Below, piece after piece: positions 21,968 through 33,690 of a stretch of DNA of 64,000 nt. A model generated the notes under the pieces. That model did no database searches and was not told the DNA's origin. It worked only from the letters and a program-made list of their open reading frames with translations. The position numbers and the translations under genes were made by a program. This DNA comes from Dromaius novaehollandiae (lineage: Eukaryota; Chordata; Aves; Casuariiformes; Dromaiidae), in assembly GCF_036370855.1 (NCBI RefSeq), contig NW_026991456.1:4340001-4404000 (forward strand), written 5' to 3'. Within the stretch, counting starts at the first letter, position 1. The number at the start of each line of letters is the position of its first letter.

Positions 21968-22120
21968 GTAAATATCTGCATATATACATATCATACACAG
22001 ACACACATATATATCATACATATATATATATATCAAATATACATCATATATATCATATATGTATATCATGTATGCATAGCATATATATATCATACATATA
22101 TATATATAAAATAGTAAATA
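21968..22120. repeat. AT-rich (TATA/CATA)n microsatellite, copy A
   Basis: ATATAT, CATATA and ATCATACATA words directly at the 3' edge of the minisatellite. Confidence 0.9.
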
Positions 22121-22129
22121 TCTACATCC

Positions 22130-24330
22130 AAGCTAATCATATTATGCCCTTTTTATGCACAGTAAAAGACTGAAGTAATTTTAAGTTGCTGCTTATTTGA
22201 CCTGTTTTAAACATCTACTTTGGGATAAGATGAACTGAGCCAACGAAAGTCCTTTTGCTCTTTTCTGAATATAAAGGGAGCCTAAGATGACTAGACCAGA
22301 TCTAGACACCTATGTTTCATCAAATACATCCTCCTTATAATAGCTAAAAAAGATGCTTGACAAAGAATGAAAACATGCATATAGGCAAACAGGTTGGAGC
22401 AGGAAAAGTTCATGTACCCAGCAGGTGGCAACACCAGTCTGGCAATGTCAACCACCACACTTGGATATTCACAGTCAGAAGATGAAATAGCAGTGGTGCA
22501 ATGATGACCAGATAGCCTGTAATATGTAACGCCAACCCTGGGACATAAAACATAGAGGACATTGTGTGGATGTTCTCTCAGGGGATCAAAGAGATGCACA
22601 AGATATTCATTAACACAGAAGCCGTAAAAATAAAACAGTGAATGATATTGCCTAGGTCCAAAGCCTAATTAATCCATCTTCTTCTTCTATTTTTACAATA
22701 AGAAAGGATCTCTGTCTACTCACCATACGATATTTTTCTAAGGTAACCACTTGGTATTTAAAAAAAAAAAGATATCCAAGAAAAAAAAGAATCATTGATA
22801 TATTCTTGGCAAAAGTGAACAGGAGAAGACATAAAATTTCCATAAGCCATTAACCAGTTAACAGGTGACATGAAAGCAAACACTTTGTTATCCTGCTACG
22901 CAGCATCTCTGAAATAAGCAGAAAAGAAGAATCCCTGTATTTACATTTGATTCTAACAAAAAGTTAACTAGGTATATTGATACAGGTTATTAGCTACTAG
23001 ATGCCATTATAAGTCACACCAAAGATACACAGCTAATTTCCAGGGTAATACGGAAAATGATTAGAAAATAGTTTTGTGTGTAATCAAGACTCTAGTGCCC
23101 CTGAGTGACATAGCAGGTTAACTGTTCACAGCAGACTGTGGACAACATTTTTGAATTGAAAGGCTGATGACGTCCTTCCCTTCCTCCATTGCTCTGTCAG
23201 AAACATTGGTAAAGACTGTGGTAAATATTCAACTTTTAACGTGCGCTTCAGAAATAATGACGGCAGCAAATGTGTTTACAGGACAATGCTGAAGAAGATC
23301 AGCTATTTAAAGCATTCCTTTTCCACATACATAGCCACGCTTTCCCCCCTCTCCCATACAGTCACACTAGGAAGATTGAAACAGTAAGGGCAAGAGTGCT
23401 CTCTTGATATTAAGGCATAAACCGGGCAGAGGGAAGGGTAAGATCATAACTTTTTGTAATAAATTAAAATGGACCCATTTCCTACCATTCCAGTCCCCAC
23501 TTTTTATATGCAAATAAGGCAGAAAAGTGGCGATATTCCAAATGTTCTATTTCCTGTCCTACATTGACCTTGCTAGTGTTTTAATTTGGAAAGGATGACC
23601 TGGCTGCTCATTTTCCACAGCTCATTGGAGCCATAAATAACGAGGTCAAGACAAAGGACAATGCACTGAGCTAAAGAATCAGTGCAAGCATCAAAGCAAG
23701 ACAACACATGGCTGCAATTTATACAATATTTTGAGGCATCATATTCTGAGCACATTATGAATCTCTATTCGTGATAAAGGCTATACCAAGGAAAAAAGAT
23801 TAAAAGAGGAGAGCCGTGGTTATAACAATGTAGAATGGAAGACGAGAGAAATCTGAATCCTAACATTTTTAAGATTACCATTGCGTGGTGCTTCTTTGAT
23901 GATGTTTCTGAACTTAATGCAATTAATATGTAATTACAGAATACCAATGGGATCAAAAAAATCATTGGCCCATGAAAATACAGGAATTAAAGAAGAAACA
24001 TAATACTGCCTTTTGATATTCAAAGCTGAATACGTAATGTCATTATGCTAAATAATCCTGCTGAACAGAAGAGGATTTTCGGCTGACAACATCTCTTTGC
24101 ACTTCTGAATCTTAAAATACAAAACTCTTCCTATTACGATGCATAAGGAAACATTCCTGTGGTACTGTATTCACGCATGGAGTTCTCTGGAATTTCAACA
24201 AGGATATGGACCTATGTAAATCACGTGCACACACATAAGCAGTGTTAATCGTCTATATTCTCTTCTTGTTTCTTTAAATAGAAAAACTACCAAGTAGAAC
24301 TCCAAGTGTGGGATTCATCTCAGACAATTC
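22130..24330. other. Gene-poor interval, copy A
   Basis: AT-rich DNA. A minus-strand open frame of 102 codons at 22,291-22,599 is preserved in copy B, but no family, splice pattern or promoter supports it. Nothing else is recognised. Confidence 0.55.
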
Positions 24331-24490
24331 TCACAGAATTACTGAGGTTGGAAGGGACCTCAGGAGATCATCTAGTCCAGCACCCTTCCCCTCTCCACCA
24401 CCCAGCTCAGAGCAAGGTCAACTAGAGCAAGTTGCCCAGGATCATGTCCAGTTGGATTTTGAATATCTTGAAGGATGGAGACTGCACTGT
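24331..24490 (-). mobile_element. CR1: CR1 LINE 3' end, minus strand, copy A
   Basis: GGTTGGAAGGGACCTCAGGA, ATCATCTAGTCCA, TTGCCCAGGATC and GAATATCTTGAAGGATGGAG are the reverse complement of the CR1 3' region. The element's 3' end is at the left. It is 5'-truncated and noncoding. Confidence 0.92.
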
Positions 24491-24881
24491 ATTTGTCTTC
24501 TGATGATACAAATAGTCTTGCTAACAAGGCCTACTTTGGCATTGTACCACAAATATGTACATCACCACACACTGAGGAAGTCAGTGGTATGTCACTCGGG
24601 GCTCTATCAGAAAGAACAACACCTGTTTAAAGAGCCAGTCCTGGAGACCAGGGGGCAAAAGTTGCTTATAGCTGCCATCATTTAAGGACACTGCAACTAG
24701 ACAGGCAGACAAAGTGGTGCTGGTAAGAGGAGTGTAAATACAAGATATGTTCTGGGTCTTTCTGGTTGATGACATTCTCTAAAAAACCTTCTACACATGC
24801 TGTAATCTAACACCCTCCCATCAGCTACTTATAAACCTAAAGGAACGGCATCTCCCGAGGGTCAAACCTCCCCTAGCGCTG

Positions 24882-24882
<1 letters not shown>

Positions 24883-24912
<30 letters not shown>
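24883..24912. repeat. Poly-G run (30 G), copy A
   Basis: Thirty consecutive G followed by CGGGGCGGCC at the upstream edge of the CpG-rich block. G-quadruplex formation is expected on the plus strand. Copy B has 24. Confidence 0.9.
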
Positions 24913-25060
24913 CGGGGCGGCCTGGCATGCGGGGAGCCGTAGTTTTCACCGCGGCATGCCGGGAGCAGTAGTCTTCCAGCACTGGGCTTCCGGGCCGCCA
25001 TTTTCACGTGCACGGTATGCTGGGAGGTGTAGTCTTCTCAGACGGGGCTACTGGGTGACC
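24913..25060 (+). promoter_or_regulatory. ZNF143-type triple-motif promoter, copy A
   Basis: Three matches to GCATGCTGGGAATTGTAGT, the reverse form of the ACTACAATTCCCAGCATGC element bound by ZNF143 at housekeeping promoters: 24,925-24,943, 24,954-24,972 and 25,015-25,033. Between the second and third lies GCCGCCATTTT, a YY1-type site, followed by CACGTG. An ATG at 25,061 opens a frame to 25,372 (104 codons) starting MLHLSRWRGRAGL, but no protein family is recognised and no donor site is convincing. The transcript, if any, is unidentified. Confidence 0.65.
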
Positions 25061-25384
25061 ATGCTGCACCTCTCGAGGTGGCGGGGGCGGGCAGGTCTCT
25101 GCCAGCGGCGTTCCCACCAGCCAGCCGCATCGTGCTCTGTGGCAGGCCAGGAGCTGTGGTTCCAGGTGCTGGTGCCTTCTCAGCCCTGCAGCAGTGGCCC
25201 GCTGGGTTTGTTCCTTACTGGACGTGTGTCACTCACGCCTGAGTCCCCACAGGTCACGGGGGACAGTGGAATGCCCCTGTTTTTCCCCGGTACAGGGCAG
25301 GAAGCATTTTCCATCTCTGGTGGTGTTGCAAGACAATCTTGGAAGCTCAGAAAGAGTGTTCATGCTCTTTAAACTAGGCAGATG

Positions 25385-25890
25385 AGGAGAACCTCTCTAT
25401 TTCCTGGGAGGAAATAATTCTTTAATCAAGGCCGTCCTAGAACTGCTAAAGCCTTAAAGAAACTGTAAATCAAGATGCTTTGTTTTCTATGCATACATTG
25501 CCAATTTAGCAAAAGAATTCGAGGTATCCCCTAACTGACCTGTCCTCATTATAATACAAGAAAATCACGCTGATAGGTCAGAAAGACCCACGCCCGGGTG
25601 AAGACCCCTCCCCTGAGCATGTGTAGTAGTAAAATGGTGTGTAAGCAATATTACAGTTGTAGGTAAATCACTAACCAACCGGTGTAAAAGGGAAAGTTGC
25701 AAACCTTGCAATTTGTTTGTGTAAATGCTACTTGGAAAGCCGGGGGTGGGGGGGGTGGGGGGAATGCGCTTGATTTGTGGGAAACCACCGAGCAGCCAGG
25801 CTTGCGCAACTCTGAAATAAATAAGCAAATGTCTCTCCTGAGCGTGTAATTATTGGCTTAGTGCACACGGGGCAACGAATCCGCTTTTAG
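25385..25890 (+). mobile_element. Possible solo LTR, copy A
   Basis: An AT-rich island between two GC-rich blocks. It ends CTGAAATAAATAAGCAAATG, an AATAAA-type signal, followed by a short TG-rich stretch and GTAATTATTGGCTTAGTGCA. That layout suits the R-U5 part of a retroviral LTR. There are no internal viral genes and neither end can be fixed, so this is tentative. Confidence 0.35.
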
Positions 25891-26559
25891 GACAGCAGTG
25901 TGACCGGGCAGGGTTGTCCCCAGGGGCTGGGGCTGTCCCTCTTGGAAATGGGGAGGGCAGGGAGAGAAGGAGGGGTGCTGCGGGCTCCTGGGAGTCGTAG
26001 CTTTGCTCAGGATTGGGGCCAGTTAGGCAACTGCTGGGAGGAGCGGCAGTGCTGGGAGGGCACGGTGCGGAGCTGTCCTGCTGTGCAGCACAAGGGAAAG
26101 TCGACCAGCACCGTTGCTGTCCGAGGACCCTGGAACAGCCCGAGAGACCCTGGAACAGCCACCCCACGGACACCGTGTCACTGCCTCGCAAGGCCATTGC
26201 GTTCAGGTACGTTAGACTACATCGGGCAGAAGAAACGTAAGCCGAAGGATCAGGGCAAATAGCTGCTTGTCTAGGTTTGTTACCTAGCGACGCACTGGCA
26301 AAGCTTTTCATGAACACTCCTACTTGATCGAGTGCATATTCATTCCGTGAATATTACTGCCAGAACGCGTACGTCACTGATCCTTTAAAGCAAGTCCGTG
26401 GCACTGGGGTAGCACGTGTAGTGGAGACTAAATGCAATAATACCTCATTTTGATGTCGTTCTCTTCTGCGAAAGCACTTGGAGCAGATGACAACATTTAT
26501 CATACTATTTTGTTTATTGAGTGGACCCTGATACTGGGGAGAAGGTGGTACTGCACCGA

Positions 26560-27231
26560 AAGGGAGCACGCATGCGCATTGCGTTCCGCCGCGCTCACTG
26601 CTGCCATCGCGGGTCTGAAAAGCGGCACTGCACACTCATCGGCGTAGCGCATGCGCACTGCGTTCCGTCCCGCTCACCGCTGTCCTCGCGTGTCGACAAG
26701 GCAGCACTGCAGCCGCCGCCGGCCACCGCTGCGTACGAAGAACAGTGCAGGCAGCCGGCGCACACGTGTGCGCTGCCGGTCACCGTGTTCACCGCTACTC
26801 TCCGCTCTCTCGGGGACGGGTAAGCGAAGGCGCTCGTCCACCCCTGCCCGGTGCTCACGGACCGGGAGCGCTTTTCCCGAGAGGGCTTTTCCTTCCTGGT
26901 GCTTCCTGGGGGTGCGGGGACGGGCAGTGCCGTCTCAGAGCTGCTCCGCGACCGGGGCAGCCCCAGCGCCTGCTCGCTGATCCCCGCCGCTCTCTCGGGC
27001 ACGGGCAGAGCAGCCTCGGGGCGCTCGCTGCTCGGCCTGAGCACCGGGCTGGCGCGGCGGGCTGCGGGTCGCCCGCGGGAGCCGGCCGGCTGCAGCGCCG
27101 CGCTACGACCACACGAGGGCGCCATTGCGGGTGTCGCCTCCCCCCCCCCCCCGCTCCCGCTCCCGCTCCCGCTCGCCCCCGCCCCTCCCGCGCTGTCCGT
27201 AGCCAGCGCATGCGCGGCGGCGGGGAGCAAG
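26560..27231 (+). promoter_or_regulatory. NRF-1/YY1 CpG-island promoter, copy A
   Basis: NRF-1 cores GCATGCGCA at 26,570-26,578 and 26,649-26,657 and GCGCATGCGC at 27,206-27,215. The first two lie in an imperfect 79-bp direct repeat. AAGATGGCGGC at 27,229-27,239 is a YY1 site that overlaps the candidate start codon. NRF-1 with YY1 next to the start is typical of nuclear genes for mitochondrial proteins. A CCCGCT hexamer run near 27,160 is one unit shorter than in copy B. Confidence 0.65.
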
Positions 27232-27316
27232 ATGGCGGCGAGCAGGGTGGGTGTTTTCGCTCGGCGGCTGCGGGCGAGGGCCGAGGCCGCCTGGAGTCGA
27301 GCACGTGGGGATCCCG
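27232..27316 (+). CDS. Candidate first coding exon, mitochondrial-leader-like, copy A
   Basis: The ATG in the YY1 site opens 28 codons, starting MAASRVGVFARRLRARAEA, before a GTGAGG donor at 27,317. The peptide is Arg- and Ala-rich with almost no acidic residues and could form the amphipathic helix of a mitochondrial targeting signal. An acceptor (CGCCTGTAG) at 27,494 would join a phase-compatible exon 2. That exon soon meets a G run whose length differs by five between copies, changing the frame, so the rest of the gene is missing, broken or elsewhere. I do not recognise the protein. Confidence 0.45.
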
Positions 27317-27649
27317 GTGAGGCGAGCGTGTGCTTTCGGGTGGCCGCGGGCGTCGGGCTGTGTCCTGCCCGCCGGGGCTGTCGCTTCGTGGAGGCGGCGG
27401 GGCGGGGGGGCGGGGGGTTCGGACCTGGCGCCGCGCCGCGCCGGGTCTGCCGGAGCGCGGCTCTGACTCTGCCTTTTCCGTGTGTCGCCTGTAGGGCCCC
27501 AGTTCCTCCCCAGCGCGGGCCAGGGCATGCACTCACCGCTGTGGACGCAGCCTGGAGGAGCGGGGGGGGGGGGGGGGTGTGTCTGCGCGGGGGTCTGGAT
27601 GTGTCCAGCAGCGGCACAGCAGCCTGATGTCTCCTCTCGTCTGGGACGC

Positions 27650-28639
27650 GGGTTCCTTTGCAGCTTTTCTGGGATGCGGGGCCCTTGGTGAGTTCCCTGC
27701 TGCCTTCTCTGGCGTTCTGTGCAAGCTCATAGATCCCTCCTCCTCCCCCCCCGCCACCCTATCTGATGGGGTGGGAGACCAGTGGCTCCTCCCGCCGAGC
27801 TGACAGCAACGTGGGGCACCCCTATGTGCTCCCTACACATCTGGGATGGCACCCCTGCCCTGAGGGCCCCGCAGAGTCCCACCCTTCCTGCAACCAGCCC
27901 CCCCAAAGCCATTAAACCACCCACAAATCCTGCCCCAACACCCCTACAGGCCCCAAAACATCTCCAAGCCCTGCCTCAACGTTGTCACTGACTCCAGACC
28001 TTCCCCTGCACTCTCTCCAAAGCCCCAAACATTCCTAAAACTGCTGCCAGGCCCAGTCCCCGCAGCAGTGAGGCGTTCTAACAAAGATGGGGTGTGATCT
28101 GCGTCTCTGCCTTGACTCAGTCCCGCTTTAGAGAAATGGGAGTTTACAGCGCTTCCTGGTGAAGAGTGTTGGCGGGTGGATGCGCTGATGACAAAGAGAT
28201 TTTTCTCTCTTTTCTTCTGAGCCGCCTCTCAGAAGCCTCTGTACGTACACGATGTGGCTGATCTGGGATAATCGTGCTGTGCACAATGCTTAAGGAGAAC
28301 ATTGCCATGAAATGGCGGGCTAAGGAATAGCCTAAAAAACCTAAAAGGCTCGGGAAAAGCCAAAGAGAACACCGTTGGGCTCTGGGAAGCCCCAGTGATG
28401 CTACAGAAAACAGCATGGCTTTTAGGCATCTCCTCAGAGCAGCAGCAATGTCTTGCTCCAGCCTATGGGACAATGGGGACTCTTATTTACCGCCTTGAAT
28501 TACCACAAGTGTTGCGAAAGCAGAAGGGACTAGGGAGCACGCAGAGCAGGTTGTGGACTATATGTCAAGTTTAAACAAGCAACAAGCCCCTCTGCAAATA
28601 GGAACAGGTTTAGCCCTAAGTAATAGATGAAGGTAGCTG
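27650..28639. other. Interval between CpG island and satellite, copy A
   Basis: C-rich in its first 400 bases (many CCCCA words), then mixed sequence. Minus-strand open frames at about 28,144-28,473 have no recognisable family. No gene supported. Confidence 0.5.
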
Positions 28640-31080
28640 TGAGTAACGTGAAGCGAAGCGGTTATGTCAGTCACCCCAAAAGCCTCAGAGAAGTGGTCCA
28701 AACACTGCCCCCAAAGTCTTCATTGCACCCTAGAGGCCTCTGTTTGATGTCTAGTCCCCTTAGGACTGCTCCAATCCCCTCAGAACCTCTCCATTGGACT
28801 TCATTGTGCACCAGGGGCTCAGTTGAGCGTGTAGAGTCCTTAGGACCCCTCTCGTACCCTCAGAACCCCTCCTGAGGCCTTTGTAGTGCTCCCAGAGCCC
28901 TTTTTTGGTCCACCGGCTCTCGTAGGACTTCTCTAATTCCTTCAATATCCCTCTTTTGGCCTTCATTGTGCAGGAGCCCTCCGTTGTCCTTCTAGCTCTC
29001 CAAGCACCTCTCTAGTCCCACCAGGACCCCTCCTTTTGCCTTCGTTGTTCCATATAGCATTTTTTTTCTTCCTTCTAGTCCCTTTACAACCCCCCGGTCT
29101 ACTCTAGGTGCCTCTTTTGGCCAAAATTGTGCCCTGCAGCCCTCTTTTGGCCCTCTAGAACCAAGAGGACCCCTCTAGTCACCTCTGAATCCCTCTGGAG
29201 GCCTTTGTTGTGCCCCAGGGCTGTCTTCTGGCTCTCCTGACGACCCCTTTGGATCCCTCAAATTCCACCTAAGAACCTTTCTGGAGGCTGTCCTTGTTCC
29301 CCAGAGTCTTTTTTGGCCTTGTAGACCTGTTAGCACCCCTCCAGTGCACTCTCAAACACTCTCTTGGCCAAAATTGGGCCCCAGAGCTCTTTGGGCTCTC
29401 CAGACCCTAGCGAATCTCTCTCGTCCTCTCAGACCACCTCCTGAGCTCATCCCTGCTCCCCAGTTGATATTTTTTCAGCCAGGTAGACCACTTAGGACTC
29501 CTCTAGTGCACTTTGGACTACTCTTTCAGTCTCCCTTCTGTCCCAGAGCTGTCTTCTGGCCCTCCGGCCCCTTTAGCACCCCGCTAGTCCCTTCAGAATC
29601 CCTCCAGAGGCCTTTGTGGTGCTCCAGAGCCCTCATTTGGCCCTCCAGCCTTCTCAGCAGCCCTCTCGTCTGCTCTGCACTCCTTTTTTTGGCCAAAATG
29701 GGGCCCCAGAGGCTTTTTCTTTGTTCATTGGTTCCCTCAGGAAACCCCTAGTGTGCTCTCGACCCCTCTTTTGGCCAAGATTGGGACCGGAGTCTTCTGT
29801 GGGCACTCTAGACCCCTGAGGACCCCTCTAGTGTACTCTGGACCACTCTTTTGGCCACAATTGGGCCCCAGAGCTGTCTTCTGGCCCTCCAGCCCCCTTA
29901 GGGAACATCTAGTCTCCTCAGAACTCTTCCAGTTTTCTTCCTGGTTCACCAGAGTCATTTTTTGGCCATGTAGACCCCTTAGCAGCCCTCTAAGTGTGCT
30001 GTGGACTACTCTTTCAGCCTTTTTTATGCCCCAGAGCTGTGTTTTGGATGTCTAGACCCCTTTAGGACCCTGGTAGAGCCCTCAGAGTCCCTCCGGAGCC
30101 CTTCTTCATGCCCTGGAGCCCTCTTTTGGCCCTTTAGCAGCCCTCTATTCTGCTTTGGCTTCATTTTTTGACCTTTTATTTCCCCCCCACAGACCACTCC
30201 TGGCCCTCTAGAACCCTTAGCACCCTTCTAGAGGCCTTTGCCATGCTCCAAAGCTGTCTTTTGGGTCTCAAGTTCCCTTAGGACCCCTCTAGTGTGCTCA
30301 GAACCCCTCTGGAGGCCTTTGTGTCCCGGAGCCCTCTTTTGGCCATCCACATCCCATAGGAGCCCTCCTGTCCACTCAGAGCACCTCCTGAGGTCGGTCA
30401 TGTTACCCAGTTTTGATTTTTTTTTTTTCCCCTGTGCCATTTAGTCCCCTTAGGAGCCCTCTAGTCTGCTCAGAACCTCTCCTGGGGTGCTTGTTGTGCC
30501 CCAGAGCTGTCCTCTGGCTCCACAGCCCCCTTTGGAACCCTCTAGTCTCCTCAGAAGCCCTCCAGATTTCTTCCTTGTTCCCCAAAGTCATTCCTTGGCC
30601 ATGCAGGCCCCTCAGCACCCCTCTAGTGCACTCTGGACCACTCTTTGGGCTTTCCTTGTTCCCTAGAGCTGTCTTTTGGCTCTCTAGCTCCTTTAGAACT
30701 TCTGCAGTGTTCTCAGAACTCTTCCTGAGCCCTGTCTTATGCCCTGGAGTGCTCTGTTCATCGTTCAGCTGCCTGAGTACCCCTCTTTTCCTCTGAACCC
30801 CTTCAGAGGCTTTGCTTGTTCTCTTCTGGCTTCTTTTAGTTGCTCTCTAGTCTCCGTAAGAGATGTCTAATCTGCTCTGGGTTCCTCTTTAGAGCTTTGT
30901 TGTGCTGCATAGACCTCTGCTGGTCCTGTAGAGCCCTGAGGAACCCCTTTATTTCACTCTGGACTACTCTGTCAGCCTTCCTTGTTGTGCCCCCAGAGCC
31001 CTGCGTAGGTTCTCCAGCCCTCTTAGCATCCCTCTTCCCTCCTTGTGCCAGTCCTCCACTTAGAAATACAGAGCTAGTAC
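28640..31080. repeat. Diverged satellite, period about 80 bp, copy A
   Basis: Recurring words in fixed order: CTCTTTTGGCCAAAATTGGG, CCCCAGAGCTGTCTTCTGG, CCCTCCAGACCCCTTAG and GACCCCTCTAGTGTGCTC. Clear neighbours, for example TTTTGGCC at 29,683, 29,766 and 29,848, are 82-83 bases apart, and each unit looks like two related halves. Units are well diverged, so the array is old. Many reading frames stay open only because of the repeat period. The roughly 2 x 41 period invites comparison with the PO41 satellite reported from chicken chromosome 16, which I cannot align here. Confidence 0.88.
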
Positions 31081-32629
31081 TCCCCTGGGGAACTACCCAT
31101 TCCACCTACTGACCCCTTTTTCTGAGCACTCTAGGTACTATACAGGAAGTACCCCTCTTCAGAAGTACTCACATTACAGAAGCAGCCTTGTTCCAGGAGT
31201 TTATTTTGATATCTTGGTTTGCCCTAGAGGAAATGCTGTCCTGCTACAACGGCTGTATTATATGCAGGTCTGAACCAATTAGAGCACTGTGGTGTAGTGT
31301 TCCCTTAACAGGTTATGTTGAATCTTGTAGCTTTCTTTCTAAGCATAAGCAGAACTGATTTTTAGTTTTTAGTGCAAAGGCTAGTGCTAGTTTGGGTAAA
31401 AAAGCTTAATAACATACCTCCTGATATTATGGGTTCAGTATATAAGGTTTCAGTAATAAAGAAGATGGTCTGTTTTATCAAAGAGGTCCGTCTGTCCTTT
31501 CTGTGCTCTCCCATCCAGATACTGAGTGGAAGCAAAAGGCTTGCTTCTGCTTAGCCCTATGTATTTATGGCTGCCAGTGGTTTGCCCCTCCCCTTCCAAG
31601 GGCTTGTGGGTAGGGCAGTGGGTGAGGCTAGGGTTACATAAACCCAGGGTGTTCACACAGTCTCTGCTTTCTTTGGGGGTAGTGCTCTGGAACTGCCTTG
31701 GGAAATAACAGCATTTGTGGAAGTGAAACTATCCAGAAAGATTTATTGCTGCATTTAGAGAAGCAAGGGCCATTCCTTAATGTTAGAGCAATGAGATGGC
31801 TGAAGGTGGAGTTGTGAGCATGCCAGAAAATTGCTTATAGCAGGCAGTTTTGGTTTTGTGTTGGTATCTTGGTGTGGGGTGTTCAGGGGTGGACGAGGGT
31901 TTCTGAGTGTGCAGTTGTATCCTCTGTTAATTGTCAGTATTGTTTTCTGGTGTTTGTGTGTTTACTGTGGAAGGGGCCTAACTTCCTCACTGGGCTCTTT
32001 GAACATGCTGATGCTTGAGGCATTGCTTGTGCCTCTGCTGGACTGCAGACAAGAGAAGAGAGCAGGGGTCCTGGGAAAACATTTCCTTCTACACTTACAC
32101 CCTAGGTGGTGGTTGTGTGTTTTATCTCCAGTAAGGTGGATCTGTGTGAGGTATTGCTGTCATCAGCTAGTCTGGTTTCTGGCTCGCTGGATGTTTTGCT
32201 GCTCCTCAGAAATACTGTCAGCCCTGTTCAGGGAGAAACTGTGTGGGGTTTTTCTGTAGTATGCAGACTTGTAGAAGAGTCCAGATTTTGTATGAAGAGG
32301 GAAGGAAGCCTTCTCCCTTCCTGTAACTGCAGTAGGATGAGAAAGGAAGTCACCTCGTCGGAAAGCAAAGCGGACTGTGAGTAAGCCCATGTGCCTGAAG
32401 AGCTCAAAAACCAACCTCCCCTCAGCTAATGAACTCACCTCTCTTCTTGCCTAAGCCTCAGTGCTGAGAGAGAAGAAACGGTTGTACTTCTCGGAACCAC
32501 CAGGAACCAATTTGCAGTCTTGCCTGGCAGCTCCTTTCTTATATCCATGCCTGTGAACCTAGTGCCACCTGCCCTTCTGTGGCTCTGCTTCTGACCCCTA
32601 CCCTGGCTTCTGGGGCTGCCTACTTTGCT
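31081..32629. other. Unassigned interval before the repeat block, copy A only
   Basis: No supported gene, RNA gene or repeat array. The copy B counterpart lies beyond the window. Short open frames have no family features. Confidence 0.5.
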
Positions 32630-33690
32630 TCTTCAGGTACTATGTCGGCCCTTTGCAGGCATGGCTGAGGATTTCAGGTGAGGTAGAATGGGTGATCAGA
32701 ATGGTGTTTCAGTTGTTGTAGGGCTGGTCAGCGCTACCTGGCAGCATAGTAACTTTGTCTTGGTTTTCCAGGTGCCATGGGTGTCCCCACAGCAATGATG
32801 TTGGAGTCTGGAGTTGGTGCGGCACAGGTGAGCACAACATCGGTGGCGCTTTGGTGGAGGGTGCTCTTCAGCTGGAGCTGGCTGGCATGGGGGTGATCTC
32901 CCGTGCTCTGGTTTGGCAGGCAATGAAGGCGAATGTGGTGACCGAAGGAAGATCAGAGAGGATGTGGCTGCCATTGAGGATGCCTCTTGAGGACCAATGG
33001 TGTGACGCACAGCACTGCAAAAGCTAAGGTGAGGAGCAAAGTGTCGATGTGTCTTGGGTGTGTGTGCTGACATACAGTGTAGTATGGAGAACTCTTCTGG
33101 ATGAGTGCTGTGTGTGAGGCAGAGGCAGTGGGGTGTGCATGGCAGAAAGTGAGGGTGTGGTAGGCAGAGCAGCTCCAGCCTGTGTCTGTGTTGTTGAGTA
33201 GTTTATGGGGTGTGTGTTGTAGCTGTGGTATCTTTTGCTCAGGTCTTGATGTCGCTCTTGTTTGCGCTCAAGGAGCGTGGCCCATGCTCTGCAGCGCTAG
33301 CGCGGCAGGCATCCGTTGTCTTTTGCCTGGCCCGACTCATCAGCATTGTGCTAATGGATAGCACCTTGTTCTGTGCAGGCAGCTAAAAGGGGTGGCGTGT
33401 CACTCTGGTTTTGCATCGTGGCCATTTGCAGCCATCATTGAGGCCTCCTTGGCCGTTCCTCTTCTGAGGCCGCTCTTGTTTTGCACCTTCCTGGCATCCT
33501 TTCAGGATTTTCTTCCCTGCATCGTCAGAGCCTCAGGTCTTCCTTGCTGGCTTCTTCTGCATCACTCTTCCCAGCTTTGCTGGCCCCTTTCCATCACAGG
33601 CAGTAGCGTCTGACTCTTCCGTGGGCTCATCCGGAGCATCAGAGCTGTGTGGTTGTGGCATTGTAGGGCTTTTTGGCTGGCAGCATCTTA
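32630..33690. repeat. Repeat block R1-prime, diverged relative of 1-1,100
   Basis: Aligns with 1-1,100 and 34,406-35,500 across the whole block, roughly 80% identical by eye with many small indels. Landmarks in the same order: GGCTGAGGATTTCAGGTGAG, CCAGGTGCCATGGG, GGCAGAAAGTGAGG and TTTGCTGGCCC. It lies about 1.79 kb before its relative at 34,428, so the two form an old tandem pair inside the unit. Confidence 0.8.

Noticed and set aside
22291..22599. 102-codon minus-strand frame conserved in both copies
   Set aside because: With such low A/B divergence, conservation of an open frame carries no weight; no family, splice or promoter signal supports it.
26595..27757. Long minus-strand open frames (340 codons in A, 388 in B at 60,672-61,838) and plus-strand frames of 191-318 codons over the CpG islands
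   Set aside because: Stop codons are rare in such GC-rich DNA. The products are low-complexity Pro/Arg/Ala/Gly, and their lengths change between copies with G-run and hexamer indels, so they are not maintained.
28144..28473. 109-codon minus-strand frame
   Set aside because: Overlaps a second frame on the same strand, lacks any recognisable domain and has no promoter or splice context.
29344..31112. Open frames of 70-135 codons in the ~80-bp satellite
   Set aside because: They consist of repeated words translated from the satellite unit and occur in several frames and both strands.
32696..33073. Open frames in the R1-prime block
   Set aside because: Frames are not kept between R1-prime and R1 despite sequence homology, so they do not behave like coding sequence.
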